From Platycnemis pennipes (lineage: Eukaryota; Arthropoda; Insecta; Odonata; Platycnemididae): a stretch of DNA of 64,000 nt. The stretch covers positions 56,834,872 through 56,898,871 of the forward strand of contig OW121852.1 in NCBI GenBank assembly GCA_933228895.1. The letters run 5' to 3'. A program made the translations under genes and the position numbers. Each line of letters begins with the position of its first letter. Position 1 is the first letter of the stretch. The notes under the pieces were generated by a model. The model worked only from the letters and a program-made list of their open reading frames with translations, had not been told where the DNA came from and did no database searches. This document shows, in pieces, positions 23,650 to 35,705 of this stretch.

Positions 23650-24343
23650 TTACCGTTTTCGAGTTATCAAGCGGAGAATGGCGGAGTATATTCGGAACGG
23701 AAATCGCTCCTGGGTCCACGAAATCGTTAGATGGAAACGAAAAATGAATTTTAGGGATAAGTTAATTTTCTAACCAAAGCCATTCGCTCATAAATTGTAA
23801 ATTAAAATAGACAAAACTTTACGCCCACTGAACGAGCTGCGTTAAGGCTACGTCATTCACCTATTGTCCTTGACTAGAATGGGAAGGGAGCGGAGGTGAG
23901 GAGGGAAGGTATACCTGAAGAGATCCTATCGCACTCTGAAAATAACCCTAAACAAATATTTTCATACACATTTCAGTGTGACTAAAAGTGTCCTAAAGTT
24001 TATTTGCTCAGTCAAAAATTACAATATAGTCGAGTTTAGAATATGCAATTCCTTTAGAAATAATCCGAATGGAGTCTAACCACAACTCCAAGGACAGAGT
24101 CAGCTGTGTCAGCTGTGTGCCCCCCATTGTGATAGAGCAAAGGAGTGCGCAGTCTGAGTTGTGATTGGATAAAGTGGATGATGTGCGAGTCCTTTGCGGG
24201 TCCACTTTTCAGAAAGGATTAAGCACATCAGTTTTTCGCTGCTCTTAACTCGAGAACGACTCGACAGATCGAAGAACGGACAGATACGGGGCTTTTAGTC
24301 TACAAACTCTATTAGATTCAGAAATAAAAATTACGGTAAACAA
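23650..24343 (+). mobile_element. Dispersed repeat, copy B, probably a MITE with terminal inverted repeats
   Basis: Same family as copy A, with an extra segment of about 150 bp (roughly 23940-24092) and a local duplication CAGCTGTGTCAGCTGTGT. Its left end TTACCGTTTTCGAGTTATCA (23650) resembles the inverse of its right end (TTTACCGT ... TTCTCGAGTTAAGAGC on the minus strand), with a gap of about 70 bp. That suggests a TIR transposon rather than a retroelement. No coding capacity. Confidence 0.6.
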
Positions 24344-24439
24344 CACTGCGCGAGACAAGAAAGTATTCACGAAAAATATAGGGATGCTCATAGAAGGAGT
24401 ATAAGGAGAAAACTAGCCAAAGGTCTGATGAAGCTATGC

Positions 24440-24770
24440 AGAATGGTTCATAAATCAGGGGCTTGAGAAAGAGGATGTATAAAGATTGGAAGCCTTTGAA
24501 ATATGGGTGCAGAGAGGAAAAGAGAAGGTTAGTTGGATGGAGGGAAGACGAGCGAAGAAGAGTTAAATATGGTGAGAGAGGCTAGGAAGTTGGTCGGAGA
24601 AATAAGATGATGGCAAATCAGTGGAGAGCATTTTGAGATGTAATGGAATGCTAAAAAAGGTGACAGCTGTGAGGGGAGGATGTTGAGTACGGACTGAAGA
24701 GGGAGGTAAAGAATGGCTAGAAGGTAGAAAAAGAAATGACGATTTACAGTGAGGTTTGATGTATAAAACG
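24440..24770 (+). mobile_element. LINE C-terminal remnant (second group)
   Basis: The plus strand gives RLEAFEIWVQRGKEKVSWME, then, across frameshifts, VREARKLVGEI, HILRCNGMLKKV and GRKRMAML-like pieces. This is the 'EAFEMW.WRR.EK.SW.DR..NEEVL' block of a second, related LINE group (compare the EAFEMWCYRR copies). It directly follows the dispersed repeat copy ending near 24343. Confidence 0.72.
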
Positions 24771-26401
24771 AGAATTTAATGATATAGATAGATAAAATAT
24801 AATGTAAATAACTGGGCAATATCGGGAAGAGAATATCCCCGAAATCAATACTGCTGGTATGGCACTTATGATAGTAAAGATCATATCCTTGAACATTTAA
24901 TTATCACTACAAATATACTTTACATTACACATAGGATAATTGTACCAATGTGAGCATATGACCAATATTTTATCAAAACAGTACCTGGCCTCACAATGTA
25001 ATTTAAAATAGAATACCAAAAGGCATTACGAAATGAGAAAGATATTTATATATAGCCACAAGTAATTAATAGGCATCACAGAGAAAATATAATTCTATTT
25101 TAAACGGGTTTTTCAATTCATGTAGTTATTTACTTGAGAAGAAAAAAATATGTGGATTATTATGTAAATTGAAAGAAAAGTCATAGTTACAGACCGAAGA
25201 CGAATTTAATAGCTATGGTGTACACCATATATATCTTTTCCACTTAATATTTCGCCACAATCTAAGCTGTCATTAAAGAAATCCAATCTTAGAAGGATAG
25301 GAATGGAAATAGAATTATCCTTATTCTATTTCATACAACACTCCTAAGGTTGATTTGAAGCAGCTCTCCATTGGATTCTACGATCAACTGACCCCTTCAT
25401 ATTCGTATTACTCTTATCTTTCACATCCGGGCTTGTAATAAAAAACATTCAAATTTTGAGCCAATATTACCATATTTATGCGAAAAACACAAAAATTCAA
25501 AAATTTTAAAACATTTTTTCGGATTTTTACTGCCAGTCTTCTTTCAGCACGTCACGCTCAACAAAAGCGAGATTTATTCAATCAAATATTTATCATAAAC
25601 AAAAGTATTAGGACCATGTCACGCACTGAAGCACACACCTTGCAATTACAATTGAACAATGATTAATTACTGCTGCTCGTGGTTTAAAGCTCGTAATAGA
25701 TACTGAGGGTCTTAAGTATCGTGGTATGGAGCTGAGCATCTTTACATGCATAACAGTTCACGTTTACGCTCATATCAACTCACTTAAAACCTTCCTCCTG
25801 ACTTGTGCAATGTTACGCAATGTCGTCCTTTGAGCCTACTGTGGATGCGATTCATGAATAAAAAAGAGTCATAGGTATCACCAGAGAAGTTGGCTTCACA
25901 TATTTTAGCATGCATTTTAATGCCGCGATAAAGAGCTAAAAATACCCTCATGAGTCTTAAATAACGGCTTGCAGCGAATTTGTGAAAGGAAATGATAATA
26001 AATGAGCAAATTTTGTAACATCAGAAAAAGGTGGAGAGTGAACCGATGCACTGACGCATGCGCTATTTACTGAGTAGGATAACCTGACGGCGTTTCTATA
26101 AATTGAGAGTTTTATTTTCTGAAGTAAATTAAGCGGATAAACAGCAACATGTACCTAACGTAAAAAATCCTAAAAAATCTCAATAATATATTAACATTCG
26201 AAAGTGTAGGAAGATGGAGTATAGCCATCTAAAGCCATTACTGGATACTAAAGTCTCCATTTGGCAAAAGAGGAATTCCATCTGAATAATGGACACCGGT
26301 CAGGTTCTCAGGGTATACATTTATCTCCGAAGCTCTAAATGGTGTGACAATACAAAAGCATTTTCCTCTTTCTCCTCTTCAGCCTCCCCATTATTTTGTA
26401 G

Positions 26402-26404
<3 letters not shown>

Positions 26405-26458
<54 letters not shown>
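26405..26458 (+). repeat. (AG)27 microsatellite
   Basis: Uninterrupted AG dinucleotide tract of 54 bases. Confidence 0.99.
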
Positions 26459-26461
<3 letters not shown>

Positions 26462-28059
26462 CTGAAGAGAAAGGATACGTTATGACCTCAAGCCATGTAT
26501 CGTGAAAAAAAGCTAGCGATGAATCAATTCTCGTACCCTTAGGCGCATGTCCAGAAAAGAAATCCACGTGTGAGCCGTTCAAATGCGAATAAACTCTCTC
26601 CTCTCAGAAGATAGGAAGAAAAAAAACGGATGAAAATCCTGAAATGCACAGTACTCGAGAAGAGATTGATTACGACCATGCAGCTGGAATCCATAGCATC
26701 CCCTATGCAATATACCATTTCCAAGAAATCATCGATTGTTTCAAACTTTATAATTTCAGATTCGGTAAGGAATCAAGAGAGGGAGTCTTAATACTCTACC
26801 ATAGACGTTCTAATGGAAACATCAAATAATAGGAAACGGTGTCTTTCTCTAGATGGGAGAGGATTTTCCACGATATCATTAAGGAAATTAAAACTATGAC
26901 AGTGATTGAAATCTTGACCATCGGCGCTGCAATTTTTGTCTAGTATGTCTTGATAATGTAAAATTTATTATAAATAACTCCCGACAGAGTTGGAGCACAG
27001 ACATGTTAGGCGCCTTCATGGGTCGGGATTTTTTCTCCGCGAGAAATGAAAGGGAATTATAAAAGGCATTTTTCTATGAGTTTCATTCCTCTTTTAAAAC
27101 AATTTCCTCAAAGCGGTCTTTGAGCAAGATAAAAATTAATACCACTTCCCCGGCCCACCTTCCTTCTCTAACCAAGAAAATCTTCTCTCTTGACCACCAC
27201 AACCACCCCTTGAGTATAAAATGGACTGTAACTTCATACTTTGCACATACAGATGACATGAGCTGTTGAAACCCGGGTCGTGAATAAAATATTTTTAGTG
27301 ATATTCGCTAAGTTTTCTCCTTTTCCACCAGGATAAAAATTATTTCTACAGCCATTATAATGAAAATATTAGCAATGACAAGGCCTGTTTAAATTATAAG
27401 TAGGTACATACATATCAAGGCCGAACTAGGTTCTGGGGATGCATGAGTTACATATAACGTCAGTTGAAGACGACATTTAGGGAAAGAACACAATATAGTC
27501 CCTGCCTTTAGAAATCTCCCTGCTTAATAGTTTAAGAAACCTACGACCTTAATTGGATGGAAACTATCTAGTCAGTACAATTTTTCCCATGATACGAATT
27601 GGTAAGGATACTCTTTCAAATATCAATAAAGGTTTTATTAATTAGATGCGGTAAGAATAAGAGACAGCAAACGTTTCGGAGTATCAGAATTCGCCAATAA
27701 AACCAATATTGTATTATTGTCCATTTTATAAGTGCATTCTAGATAGCAGTGTGGTTTAACTTCATAGTTACCTCCACCGTCCACTCGCTAGAATATTCAG
27801 ACATTTATCGAGTGAGCAGAGCATAACCCAGTAAAGAACTTCCACTGAAACGGGTGTGAAAGCTGAATGCGACGGTTTCCCCAAAGTTACTTGCTGGTGA
27901 ATAGATCTACTTCATACCAAACGTTTCGAAGATAATAGCTTGAATTTAAAAGCTATGTCCTAGAAAGAGAATATTTTATTGATCGCTATAATGCATAGCT
28001 TTTGACCTTACTGGGAAACACTAAATTTGTTGACTTAGGTCGGACATCTGTTTTTGATC

Positions 28060-28081
28060 AAAAGTTAGTCGACTAACTTTT
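28060..28081. repeat. Perfect 22-bp palindrome
   Basis: Half-site AAAAGTTAGTC and its exact reverse complement with no spacer, centred on a SalI-type GTCGAC. It lies about 285 bp beyond the 3' end of the 28.4-29.8 kb pseudogene. Flanking GTTGAC..GACA.CTGTTTTTG also pairs partly with TTTTTGTCTATCACGTCAAC downstream, so the inverted repeat may be wider (about 28030-28135). Confidence 0.9.
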
Positions 28082-28364
28082 AGCTTCTGAATCCAAAAAT
28101 AACCTCAGTTTTTGTCTATCACGTCAACTTTTTAAGGTACAGGATACACTCTTTTGATTCTAAAAGTCACACGAAATATGTATGCAAAGGAAAACAAAGG
28201 AAGAAATTGTCAAATATATTGTTCATAGAGAATAATTTTATTCATGCAAATTCTATGCATAGTCACTTGGACAAATTAAAAAGTAGTAAATAGACAATTA
28301 AAAAATAGTAGTGAAATACATATTGAAGTAGTAAAATTCTTTCGCAAAACGTCAAAAATGAATG

Positions 28365-29842
28365 TTAGGGTAAAAATTTTCGCTTATATCTTTTCCTGGA
28401 GTGTTCAATCTGTGGACAATCTCACCAGATGCTACAACAATAGTCAGCTATCATATTTACATCCCATCTGCCCTGATACCTTGCTTCCACGACCTTCAAA
28501 TCTTGGTGGACTCGCTCACCCTGTTCATCACTGACTGCACCAAGATTTTCCGGAAAGTCATTAAGATGGCTATGTAGAAAATGAATCTTGATGCTCATGT
28601 TGCAACCAAGCAATTTGAAAATTTTCAAGGATTGTTGGACAATTTCGTAGTAATTCTGTGCTAGTGTATTTCCAAGAAAGCCTTTAAATCTGTGGACCAT
28701 CAAGCACACCGGCCTTCAAAAGACAGGCGAAGAAATGCTGATGCTGAGATACTTAAAACAGTCTCCTTCAGTTGGCAACGATTTAACAAATTGTTTCAAG
28801 AGACCCAGTTTTATATGCAGCGGTGGAAATATAATGTTCTTTCTGTCTACAAGTGGCTGATGTACAATATTAGGATCACCAGGTTTGAGGTCAGATCTTG
28901 GCGGCCGACTTGACTGCACCCAATGCTTCTCGTGAGCTCTGCTGTCCCACATACACAAAAAACAGGGATACTTGGTATAACCACGTTCCTGGCCAAGAAG
29001 AAAGCTGATCATTTTAAGGTCAATACAGATGACCCATTTGTGCATTTGATATCGCAAAAAATCAATTACTCTCTTTATATCTTCATACTCTTCACGCTAA
29101 TAAACGGAATGGCCTATTGGTACTGCACCAAATAAATTTCCATTGTGAAGGAAGATACATTTCAAGCTTCGTTTTGAGCTATCTATGAACAGTCGCCATT
29201 CATCTGCATTATATGCTGTGATCCAACTCCTCCGTTAAACCATGTACGTTATATCAATACACAAATCCACAGTCCTTTCGAAAGTATTTCAGAAATACAG
29301 TTTCTCTCGATCGAAAGTAGGATATCTTAGCTCCTTTTTTAAGCAAGTTTTTCTTGTGCAGTCTAGACCCTAGGAGTTTTGAATCCTTTTTGGATAGTCC
29401 CAAATCTCGTGCCAAATCATTCAACTCATGCTGATCAAATCCTTTACGAACGGAGTCATCTTCAACTTCAAAATCTTCATCGTCGGTGTCACTTCGATTT
29501 TCACCATACTCGATTTCCTGTTCTTCAAAAGAGGGCAATTCTTTGAAAACTGGCACTGGGATTTCAGCTGAATAAAGCACTGGGCGAATAGCCTATGGTA
29601 CACTGGGATACTCTATTTTACATTTGCTTTTCTTGTTATATCCTGAAGTTTTCACCGTACAAAAGTAACAGTCACTTGAATGGTCTCTGGGCTCTCGCCA
29701 AATCATAGTATACCAAATTGCAATTTATCACGTGTTCCCTTCGTCCACATCCGCAAACTCTCGACACACTGCTTGCACACCTTGTGAGGAGCCCAAGGTT
29801 TATCTTGAACACCAATTTTCACTTTAAAATACGCAAAATAGG
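28365..29842 (-). pseudogene. Decayed copy of a multi-copy uncharacterised arthropod gene/transposon-like family
   Basis: Read on the minus strand, about 1.48 kb translates piecewise into a protein family I recognise as repeated and unnamed in arthropod and some other invertebrate genomes. Ordered landmarks: WAPHKVCKQCVESLRMWTKG, WREP..SDCYFC.VKTSGYNKKSK, KCKIEYPSVP, AIRPVLYSAEIPVP, an acidic stretch, DLARDLGLSKKDSKLLGSRL, DEWRLFIDSSKRSLKC, GYTKYPCFLCMWDSRAHEKH, FPPLHIKLGLLKQFVK, then GERVHQDLKVVEARYQGRWD and ADYCCSIW. Breaks: a frameshift near 29705-29710, an in-frame TAG at 29593-29595, further stops around 29100-29235, a frameshift near 28715, and a TGA at 28422-28424. After the last, a short tail runs to TAA at 28365-28367. 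The CxxC and YPCFLC pairs suggest metal binding and the centre resembles an RNase H-like fold (inference). It is not functional. Confidence 0.85.
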
Positions 29843-31241
29843 CTTGCCTGACACATGCGCTGATGTTTGTCCTTTATCTGGGAATTGTGAAACTGCCGCA
29901 TATGTAACAAAACAAATCAGGGCATTTACGACGCGAAATAGTGGAGACAGACATGATCTGGAGGTAGAGGGAATAAGAATGTATGCAAATAAAAATACTA
30001 AACACTGCCTACTCCTCGTACTCACAATCAGACATGAACTCAGAATCTACTTTGAAATGCGCTTCACTACAAAGAGCGACACACGACGTCTCTCTACACA
30101 ATCCTACTTTGCGAAACTTGCCAGAGGAGGGGCATGGGAGTGACTTCACGCCTTTACATTTATTAATTTCATTGTTGTTGACTACGATTTCGTCAGTGAG
30201 TGACATTGTCAACGAACACATTGAAAAAGTCTCTCAGCGACGAAGCCAAGAACGGCGACAATAAAATTAATTGTATGCGGAAATAGCAGAAAATTTTACA
30301 AACGTTCATGTGATGAATCGCATAGGCTCTGTTGCTGGTCTCGCACGGCACCATTCATCCCTCACCAACCAAGGGAGATTTACCGCAGTGAATAGGAGGG
30401 CACTAGTACTTCCTATGATTCCCAGGATGGATCCAGCGGTGTGAGGTCACCTCAAGTTAAGTCGCAGAGAAAAAAACTTGACGTGATAGAAGAAAACTAA
30501 CTACAGTTTTGAAATCAGAATGCCAGCTGAAAAATCGAACTCAACAGAAATTTTGTTAAAAATTGTTCCCCGGTGTTATTCTTCAACAGAAATCATACAA
30601 AAACCTCAGGAGTGCGTGCTAAAAGCTGGTGTAAATGAAGATTGTATTAAATTTTTCTTCCAAGATCCATCACTTGTAATTTCATGCTTGGAGTGATTCT
30701 TCATTCTTTAGCAACTTGATTACATTCCATGCAAAATATTAATTTACTCGCATCTAAACCAGACGGAATAGTGAAAAAGGGTGAGTTATTGGATATCGAT
30801 GGGAAACTCAGTTTTTACCCTGCCATTGATGCCCATAAGTAGAATAGCGAGATATAACATGATATAAAATACGACCTACGAATTCTTCATGACCGATTCT
30901 CCATACAGTCGTCAAGTAAGATTAGAATCTGGAATATTTTTCATGCGTAGTGCGTATATTCGCAATAGGTAACAGAACGGATATGTTGCTCCTAAATCCT
31001 TGAAAAACACATGCAAGCACATTTACCAAAACGGCAAAGCTATTTATGAGAGGACCGAGCAAACTAAGTTAAGCTTGTTAGAAGACAAACATAATGTACC
31101 TTCCATTCCTTCGAAAGGTTAGTTAACCTTCAAACGTTAATGAAGTCCAATAAAAAATGAAACGTATAACAAATTACGGGGCGGTAGCGGGATAAAAACT
31201 CAACTTGATGGTTTCAGGCTCAGCTTTGTGAAATTTCATTG

Positions 31242-31415
31242 CCACAGTGAAAAGTACAGCTTTGTAAAACATTTTCACAGAAATATTAACGCTCAAGACC
31301 GGTTTCGTCGAAGCGTCAAGGGTCATGATGATGATGTCGACTCTTCGAAGAAACCGATCGTAAACATTAAAATTTCTGTCAAATTTTTTTTACAAAGTTG
31401 TACTTTTAATTGTGA
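31242..31415. mobile_element. Fold-back element 4 with central GATGATG / GAAACC boxes
   Basis: The arms pair over about 75 bp: CCACAGTGAAAAGTACAGCT / CACAATTAAAAGTACAACTT, TTGTAAAA, ACAGAAAT.TTAA and ACCGGTTTCGTCGAAG / ATCGGTTTCTTCGAAG. The centre (about 31315-31345) is CATGATGATGATGTCGACTC. Plus-strand order is TGATGATG, a TCGA..TCGA mini-stem, then GAAACCGATCGT. Same architecture as the 10.5 and 13.7 kb elements with unrelated arms. Confidence 0.72.
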
Positions 31416-31844
31416 TAAAAGCTCAAGTCTATAGGGGACGAGCACGCTGACGCGCGGCTTAAAGACCAGAGGAAATGCGGAAGACCTGAGAATTCTACAT
31501 CAGCCTCCAGTGTCATCAGCAATTTACCTACAGTTCCAAACGTTCCTGAGCTTTACGTAAGGTGCTCTCATTTCTCGATACGAGTCGGCAAGATATGATT
31601 TGACGGCTTTCACTCCGTGTGGGCCGAAAATCAAAAGTCGTATGGGAGAAAGAGGGAGTAAAGGCAAGCCACGGATGTTCATTCCGAGCAGTTTTCGACC
31701 CGCCAAATCTTCCTCCCACGAAGACTCACTCCCAAGACACCGGAGGAGCGGCTGGGGAGGTCCGACTGGGACGAGCGCAACCCAAGCCTACTTTAGTGTT
31801 CGACCTTTTCACCCTCATCCTGACCGGCAGGGCGACAAGAGAGT

Positions 31845-31925
31845 AAAAGAGAGAGATTGAGAGAGAAAGGGAAGGGGAGGACAAGAGGAAGGGAGAGAGG
31901 TGATCTCGAGGAGAGTTCAGCCGAT
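31845..31925 (+). repeat. Purine-rich (GA) low-complexity tract in a GC-richer patch
   Basis: GAGAGTAAAAGAGAGAGATT, then GAGAGAGAAAGGGAAGGGGA and AGGAAGGGAGAGAGG. It sits within 31.6-32.1 kb, which is clearly more GC-rich than the surrounding intron. Overlapping open frames on both strands are composition artefacts. Confidence 0.7.
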
Positions 31926-33166
31926 CGGCCCATAAAAGAAATCCCTGGAACGGCTCCACCCGATCCAAACAAGGATAAATAAGTTTCTTCCCGGAACTTT
32001 CTCCAAAGGGATTCGCCGAAAGGTTTGAGACTGGGACGATACCTTCCATCGGAACCGAAATGAGAAGTTATCTCAAAGCAGAATGAAATTGATCCGATCA
32101 CGACCCATGGAAATCAATTCGTTTGTCGGAGAAAGAATACGGGAACTCGGCGTTCAGAGCGAGTCGACGGGACAAGAATTCCAAGCGAAATTTCATGAAC
32201 AATGCTACAAAATAACACCCAGGTACGAGCAAAATGATCACTCGTGAGTAGAAATTGGTCATCAGAACATTCGGATTAGTGAATATATCATATGCTATAG
32301 GGAGCACAGAATTCTGAACAATTTCTACAAATCGAAACTACATTTTCACAAATCAGTATCGGCTCACATGAAGTTAAGTTGGAAAACAACATATGGTTCT
32401 ACTCGATGGGTTGCTCGCAACTGGCGATGTAAATAAACCCATCAAAGGGAACCCTTTCGTTTATAAAATATTAAAACGACATTGGATACAGATAGATATT
32501 CGCTGCAAGAGGTATGGGTGCACCAAAGCATAAAAATTGCATACATTCTTTTAACTGTTTGCAGCAAAAAAATTGACCAACCGGCCGGATAGGGTGGACT
32601 TGATTCTGATTTCGCTTGACTAGTCAAAAAAGAGAATAAGTCAACTGATTAAATGACTAACACGACGTAAGTCTCTAATCTGTGGACACATCAGTTAAGT
32701 AGACTAAGGACATGTATAGCTCACTCGGAAAATAATATACATTTTCGCGAATCAATGAATCACATTCATGATGAACTGACCCAAAATGTTATATTTTTCT
32801 GGAAATTGGAAAACAATAAAATGAGAGCAGAAATTGGAGATAGAAAGGTGTTAATTTGTGAGTTGAGCACAAAGCTGATTTGAGCACACTTTCATATTTT
32901 AGATCGAACAGAGATGACGATGAATGAAATTATGTGCACAAACAGTAGTCTAAACAACATCAATTTCGTTCTTGGGATGACAAAATCAGCATCTAACTTT
33001 CAAAGATACGTTTGTGAGGAGAATAAACTATGAGTTTCCATGGTAATCTCACTGCAGGAATCATTTGGTTTTCATATATATCATTCTTATCATGTGGTTG
33101 AACATGCCATGTGCGTACAAGACTAAAACGTTACTTTTATCACACAATAGGTAATATATCCTCTAA

Positions 33167-33582
33167 AGGCCTGGTTACACGATGCATTTACCCGCGCAAG
33201 TACGTTGCTGGACAGATGCGTGAATAGATGTCTGGACAGATGCGCGTTCTCGCACTTGAGGAGTGTTTACACGATGCTTGTGTTCGCGCAATTGTTCGAC
33301 CATTTTCTAGATACGCATTACGAGATTTCTTTTGTTTTACTAGTATCAAGCGCCACTTCTACGAAACATACGAAATCATACGTGAACTTCAGTTATTGTT
33401 ATTGACTTTGTTGTTGACGACTACAAATTGCTCGCACACATTCACCAAAATAGAACAGGGGCTATTTTCTGTGCACGCATTCACGCATTTGCGCAATTTT
33501 GAGTGTTTACACGGTGCAATTTTGATGGTGAATGTGTTCACGCATCTACCCGCGCGTGTAAATGCATCGTGTAACCAGGCCT
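33167..33582. mobile_element. PIF/Harbinger-like MITE, 416 bp
   Basis: The inverted ends are identical for 25 bp starting AGGCCTGGTTACACGATGCA, and weaker pairing continues inward. The element is flanked on both sides by TAA (33164-33166 and 33583-33585), matching the 3-bp TWA target duplications of PIF/Harbinger elements. The interior has repeated GTGTTTACACGATGC-like motifs. No transposase; a 149-codon plus-strand frame crossing it is a shadow. Confidence 0.85.
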
Positions 33583-34554
33583 TAATGCATTTACGTAGTA
33601 TCTGCGCGCTTGACGATGATTCAAGTGTTGCCACACACTCCCTCGAGGCGGCTTTCGGGGTTCTCAGATGTACTTGATCCAGCTTCAAAAGATACACGGC
33701 ATGTAGGGTATGCGTATGTGCAACAGCTGGCCTTGAGGGACTATCGTTGAATGGAAGTTTGCTCAGAAGCGAATCTAGACTTGGCGAGGTTGAAAGAGCA
33801 GCTACACCGTTGCGTTACAGCATTTGCTGAGATTTAAATAGAAAAAAACTCAAAAAAGTCACCATTTCCATAATTATTTACTTCCGTCATCTGGCACGAC
33901 CGTGATTATGATGATGACTATGTTCCAGAAAAAGGCTAATTAAGGCATGAGGCACACAGTGAACCTTATTAATGTTCTACTAACCCGAAGGTCAGCCTAG
34001 TTCGTCAGGAGTAGAGTTCACGTAGAACATAGTACAGCGGCGAATAAAGTTCGCTATTAGATGAAGGGGGATTTTCTTTCTTTTTGCCTACTGTATTTTC
34101 TTAGTACATCTGTGATCCACATTATTGCTAATTTCAAATAACAATTATTTTTGAACTTAGATATCATAAAAGAACACAGCAAGTTGTATGAAATGGTTTG
34201 TCCTTTGATTGCGAAATCAAATGCAAATTTTTCATTCGCATTGCTACTTCTATCTGGAAAACTTCCTAGAGGCTATTAATTAAAAGTAAATTTGTTGCAC
34301 GACAATTATATAAAATTCCTTTGCTGACAGCGTGTCATTATGATATTTCATAAAACTTTATTTCTATCAAACTGAAATATTAAATAAAATTATGCCTCAT
34401 TAGTATTCATAACTAAGCAGTCCTTCATAGCCATAATACCTAGAGTATTATGCTATTCAGCATGAACTCAATGAACTAAGTTGATGATGGACCATATTAA
34501 AGGTGAATAGGACCTAGCTCCTATAGATGCAACTAAAAATTACCTTTGGGACCG

Positions 34555-34690
34555 GAATCCTGAGTAGTATGGTGGCCTGCGCATCGGCCCGGCAAGCCAA
34601 AGTTCGATTCCCAGTTCAGGGAACGGTTTTCCTTGGGCAATTTTCAAATCACTCAACTTGGGTAAAAGTTACCGTGCGGAATTCATGCAA
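34555..34690 (+). mobile_element. tRNA-derived SINE, copy 5 (short)
   Basis: Head AGTATGGTGGCCTGCGCATC followed by a pol III-like B box AAGTTCGATTCCCAG (34601-34614). The tail has CCTTGGGCAATTTTCAAATC. Possibly a different subfamily, as the usual CGTCCG..ACG body is absent. Confidence 0.6.
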
Positions 34691-35086
34691 CCAGAAGCAA
34701 ATTCATTCTCCAGAGTGAACAACAGACACTCAAAGTATACTGGCACCAGGCAAATTACACGGATTAACTTTTTCAGAGCACCCGAAAGAATAATTCAGCT
34801 TTTAAACGAGATTTATTCGGTTAAAACCTCCTCTTTCAAGGCACAGGATTACCATACAAAAGTCAGCATTGATCGGGAGAAGGATTTAACAATTTACTTT
34901 AGCGAACATGAATCGCTACTGATAGCTTAATAAAATATTCCGTAGCATGCTAAGTAAGCAAAGCCTCGAGCGAAAAAACAAAGCTTAATTCTAGAGAACA
35001 GGAAACTTCTTGGAAAAAGTATTAACATGTAGTTTGTCCTGAGCAATTTTTCCACGACGGAATGATCCAAAATGCAGTGCCAAAAA

Positions 35087-35362
35087 TCAAACATTCCTAA
35101 CAAGACCGTAAAAAGGTTTCATCAAAAATGACTGACTCAGCCACATCATACAAAACCGTGTTGGCTTGACTGGTTCGTGCTCGGCATCAAAGACGTAATC
35201 ATTAGTTACAATATCGTAACTGTGAGGCAAAGGCTGCAATCCAGATTTGTCCATCAAAATCAGTAAAGTATTGCCTTTCATTCTGATTTGACGGATAGGT
35301 AGATCAACATGAAATGTATCGAAAAACAAACTCTTACTTCGCAACGCACGTGATATTCTCAC
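35087..35362 (-). other. Unrecognised 91-codon open reading frame
   Basis: The minus-strand frame beginning MRISRALRSKSLFFDTFHVD has balanced composition for this AT-rich region and no recognisable domain, signal peptide or splice context. It could be chance or a scrap of a transposon ORF. No function is proposed. Confidence 0.2.
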
Positions 35363-35524
35363 TCGTTATTTTAAAGGGCGTTTATAACTACGCAGCGATC
35401 GCAGGAATACAATCTTCACGTTAAATTGGGATTCCTCTCTCGTGAAGAAACTTTTATTTTGGCAAAACCGAAGTTTCGATCATGGCGGACGACAGGTATT
35501 CCGGTTATCTCTAATGGCTCTATG

Positions 35525-35705
35525 ATATTCACGGGTTAACGTCCCACCTGACGGACATAGTGACTGAATTGGAAGAGATATCCACGCAGAACCCAAGTGG
35601 GATCCGGTACACCAATTAGAAATGCCACCGGTATTCACAGCCGGTATTCATACCCAGGCCCTCGAGATGGGATGGCAGTATTCTAGCCACCGTACCAATC
35701 CTATC
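35525..35705 (-). mobile_element. tRNA-derived SINE, copy 6
   Basis: Minus-strand head GATTGGTACGGTGGCTAGAA, then CCATCTCGAGGGCCTGGGTA and TGAATACCGGC. The body includes CACTATGTCCGTCAGGTGGG and ACGTTAACCCGTGAATATCA. The B box is mutated (TATGAATACC). Confidence 0.75.

Noticed and set aside
29718..30143. 141-codon plus-strand open frame
   Set aside because: Partly antisense to the pseudogene; no family recognised and no start or splice context.
33228..33677. 149-codon plus-strand open frame
   Set aside because: Lies mostly inside the PIF/Harbinger-like MITE; made of its internal repeats.
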